From contig JAQGDQ010000866.1 in assembly GCA_030141605.1 (NCBI GenBank), positions 1-52,500 of the forward strand: DNA of 52,500 nt, read 5' to 3'. Origin of the DNA: Tubiluchus corallicola. Taxonomy: Eukaryota > Priapulida > Priapulimorpha > Priapulimorphida > Tubiluchidae. The notes under the pieces were generated by a model. The model did not search any database. It was not told the DNA's origin and saw only the letters and a program-made list of their open reading frames with translations. A program made the translations under genes and the position numbers. This document shows positions 50,510-52,500 of the stretch, piece by piece. Within the stretch, counting starts at the first letter, position 1; every line of letters starts with the position of its first letter.

Positions 50510-50960
50510 ATGCTTTAACTTCTTCAGGACTGTAAGTGTTTGCTGTGTGTTAGTAAAAAAATAAATACAGTAACATCCCAAACTTAACTTCTTCAGGACT
50601 GTAAGTGTTTGCTGTGTGTTAGTAAAAAAATAAATACAGTAACATCCCAAACTTAACTTCTTCAGGACCATAAGTGTTTGCTGTGTGTTAGTAAAAAAAT
50701 AAATACAGTAAAATCCCAAACTTAACTTCTTCAGGACTGTAAGTGTTTGCTGTATGTTAGTAAAAAAAATAAATACAGTAACATCCCAAACTTAACTTCT
50801 TCAGGACCATAAGTGTTTGCTGTGTGTTAGTAAAAAAATAAATACAGTAACATCCCAAACTTAACTTCTTCAGGACTGTAAGTGTTTGCTGTGTGTTAGT
50901 AAAAAAATAAATACAGTAACATCCCACACTTAACTTCTTCAGGACCGTAAGCGTTTGTTG
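50510..50960 (+). repeat. 69-bp tandem repeat, about 6.5 copies, in PIGN intron
   Basis: The landmark CTTCAGG occurs at 50522, 50591, 50660, 50729, 50799, 50868 and 50937, a period of 69 bp (70 once, through an extra A). Units are nearly identical. Each contains TTAACTTCTTCAG, AGTGTTTGCTG and AATAAATACAGTA. The period is a multiple of three, which explains the repetitive minus-strand frames. Confidence 0.93.
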
Positions 50961-52394
50961 CATTTTGAATGGTTTCGTAAAAAACTGCTCTCACTAAGCA
51001 GCGATTAGGTTATATGTGACAATTATTGTAGGTTTCTATTCCCCACACAATGGACTTTCGTGCATAATTATATATGAAATACATTTGCTTACCTAAATAA
51101 ATTAAAATTCGATTTTTGACCGGAAAATTGAAAACTTTCAGTAACTGCAGTGTTTGCACTGTAACAATGTACAGTATCACTTGTGTTGTGTGAAATCAGC
51201 TAATGTAGAAAATTTCAACTATCCAGACACAACACTCTGATAAACTTTGGCCTCAAGTCTACTCTATTTTTAAGAAGGAAATCCTATTAAAAGATGAAAT
51301 TACCTTAATTTCTCTTTGGCTGATTGGTTGGTTTTTCCTGGAACTCTGTACACCAGACACTTCTCTTGAGTTGTAGCAAGCAGGTAATCAATAAAATTGT
51401 GTGTACGATCACGCAAGTGTACACCAGACTAAGCTACTCGATAGGCTAAGTTGGAGTGCCTGAATAAGGCACATTTTCTTGGAGTTAAATCACTTATAAA
51501 TGTTTAAACAAACAGCACGATTGGACAGCCGAGATCCTGCTGAATAGAACAATACCTAATTTGTAATCATTTAGTTATGTCTGTGCTCATACAGTAGCAG
51601 AAACGTCATAGGTCTTATAAGACCTATTCCAGACTGTTACAGGTACAGGTGGCGATGTTGGAGTCTGAGCTAGAAGGAGGAAATCTTAGGTCTGCTCTGT
51701 CATGCTGGGCTGGTAACCTAAAGCACAAGAAAACCCTTCATAAACATAAAGCTTGAAAAATTTGTTTTGATATATTATATCACTTACATACTGCCTTTTT
51801 ACATGCAGGACTTCAGTCAGCAGTAACGTTGTCTAAAACATGTAAATTTAAACTCCTACGATGACCGTTAGATGCAGCCATTTTCACGACAGGTCATTTG
51901 AAACAAGTTTAGGTAACATTTTGTAAAGTTTGAAAAAATAATCAGAGCACAAGTCACCAACTGAATAAAATTTAATATAACTGTATCTTGTCAATAAGAT
52001 TAAAAATACGTTTTTCGCTTAGTAAGTAGTGCACCCTGTAGGGTGAGTCAGCGACATTTTACCAATTGGCGAAAACATTTTGAATAATTAATAATTTTCT
52101 TTTCTAGTTACATAAGTCTTTCTAGCAGGTAAGCGAAAATTTAAGCAATATAGATTTGCACGGAAAGTCTTTTGAGACATAATTTAACATTGCCTTTTCT
52201 TCCCCTGATTTACGTTTGGTGCATGGCGTCATGTAATGGCGACTTCGGAACAGTATTGCGGGAGATTTAAAATGAAAACAAAAAATTCCTTTCAGTGCGA
52301 GTACGATATACACATAAAATTGTTATAAAGTATTATAATTTTTTAAGGCGATTTTTCTGAAACCAACTTCAGGAACCTCTTTTCTTATCCTTTA
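50961..52394. other. PIGN intron, nothing further recognised
   Basis: No exon matching the next part of PIGN is visible, nor any other gene. The sequence is AT-rich with ordinary short frames only. Confidence 0.45.
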
Positions 52395-52455
52395 AGTCAT
52401 AGAGCATGGAAGTACTAATCCCAGGTCACTGGTTCAAATCCTGACTGGTCAACAA
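52395..52455 (+). mobile_element. tRNA-derived SINE-like head
   Basis: Contains a perfect box B (GGTTCAAATCC) preceded by a box-A-like CATAGAGCATGG about 35 bp upstream. The arms do not fold into a complete cloverleaf, so a functional tRNA gene is unlikely. The rest of the element would lie at or beyond the window edge. Confidence 0.4.
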
Positions 52456-52500
52456 TTTTTCACTGTCTAATTCTCCAACTCATTACCCGCAGTAGGTAAT

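Noticed and set aside
52395-52455. tRNA gene
   Set aside because: Box B is perfect, but the acceptor and T arms do not pair properly and no anticodon arm is evident. A SINE head is more likely.

Overview
The window is nuclear DNA from an intron-rich, AT-rich animal, probably a marine invertebrate; I cannot fix the phylum. The reasons are GT-AG introns of about 0.1-1.8 kb, a KIF17-type kinesin, a PIGN-type GPI-anchor enzyme, a Golgi fucosyltransferase, many LINE, Pao/BEL and MITE relics, and abundant simple repeats.

Layout. 1-6.2 kb is repeat-derived: a decayed LINE, and two copies of an LTR-like repeat, one of them split by a second retroelement. 6257-7528 (minus) is a single-exon GT10 alpha-1,3-fucosyltransferase. 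8.3-9.5 kb is a GC-rich 48-bp minisatellite. 9.6-22.2 kb has no gene I can support, only LINE fragments and microsatellites. 22300-38988 (plus) holds at least 16 exons of a KIF17/OSM-3 kinesin, whose introns carry piggyBac-like, pogo-like and hAT-like MITEs. 39166-45118 is a Pao/BEL LTR retrotransposon on the minus strand, recent by LTR similarity but broken. 45119-49107 is a satellite of 43-bp (sometimes 48-bp) monomers. 49108-49229 and 50365-50463 are two consecutive plus-strand exons of PIGN (GPI ethanolamine phosphate transferase 1). A foldback element lies between them and a 69-bp tandem array after them.

The most striking structure is the satellite. Its monomer is a 3' splice site (branchpoint-like CTCAT, pyrimidine-rich tract, TTACAG, first bases of an exon), and the last monomer is the real acceptor of the PIGN exon at 49108. 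Roughly 90 head-to-tail copies of one gene's own splice acceptor precede that exon, and the sense strand is open in all three frames for nearly 4 kb. The same exon's donor end is also duplicated, 23 bp downstream.

The join at 39165/39166 is abnormal. The outer LTR lacks its terminal 13 bp, no target-site duplication is visible, and the 3' end of KIF17 and the 5' exon(s) of PIGN are both missing there. This implies a deletion after insertion or an assembly mis-join. The three genes are unrelated in function (cell-surface glycan synthesis, ciliary transport, GPI-anchor synthesis) and are simply neighbours.
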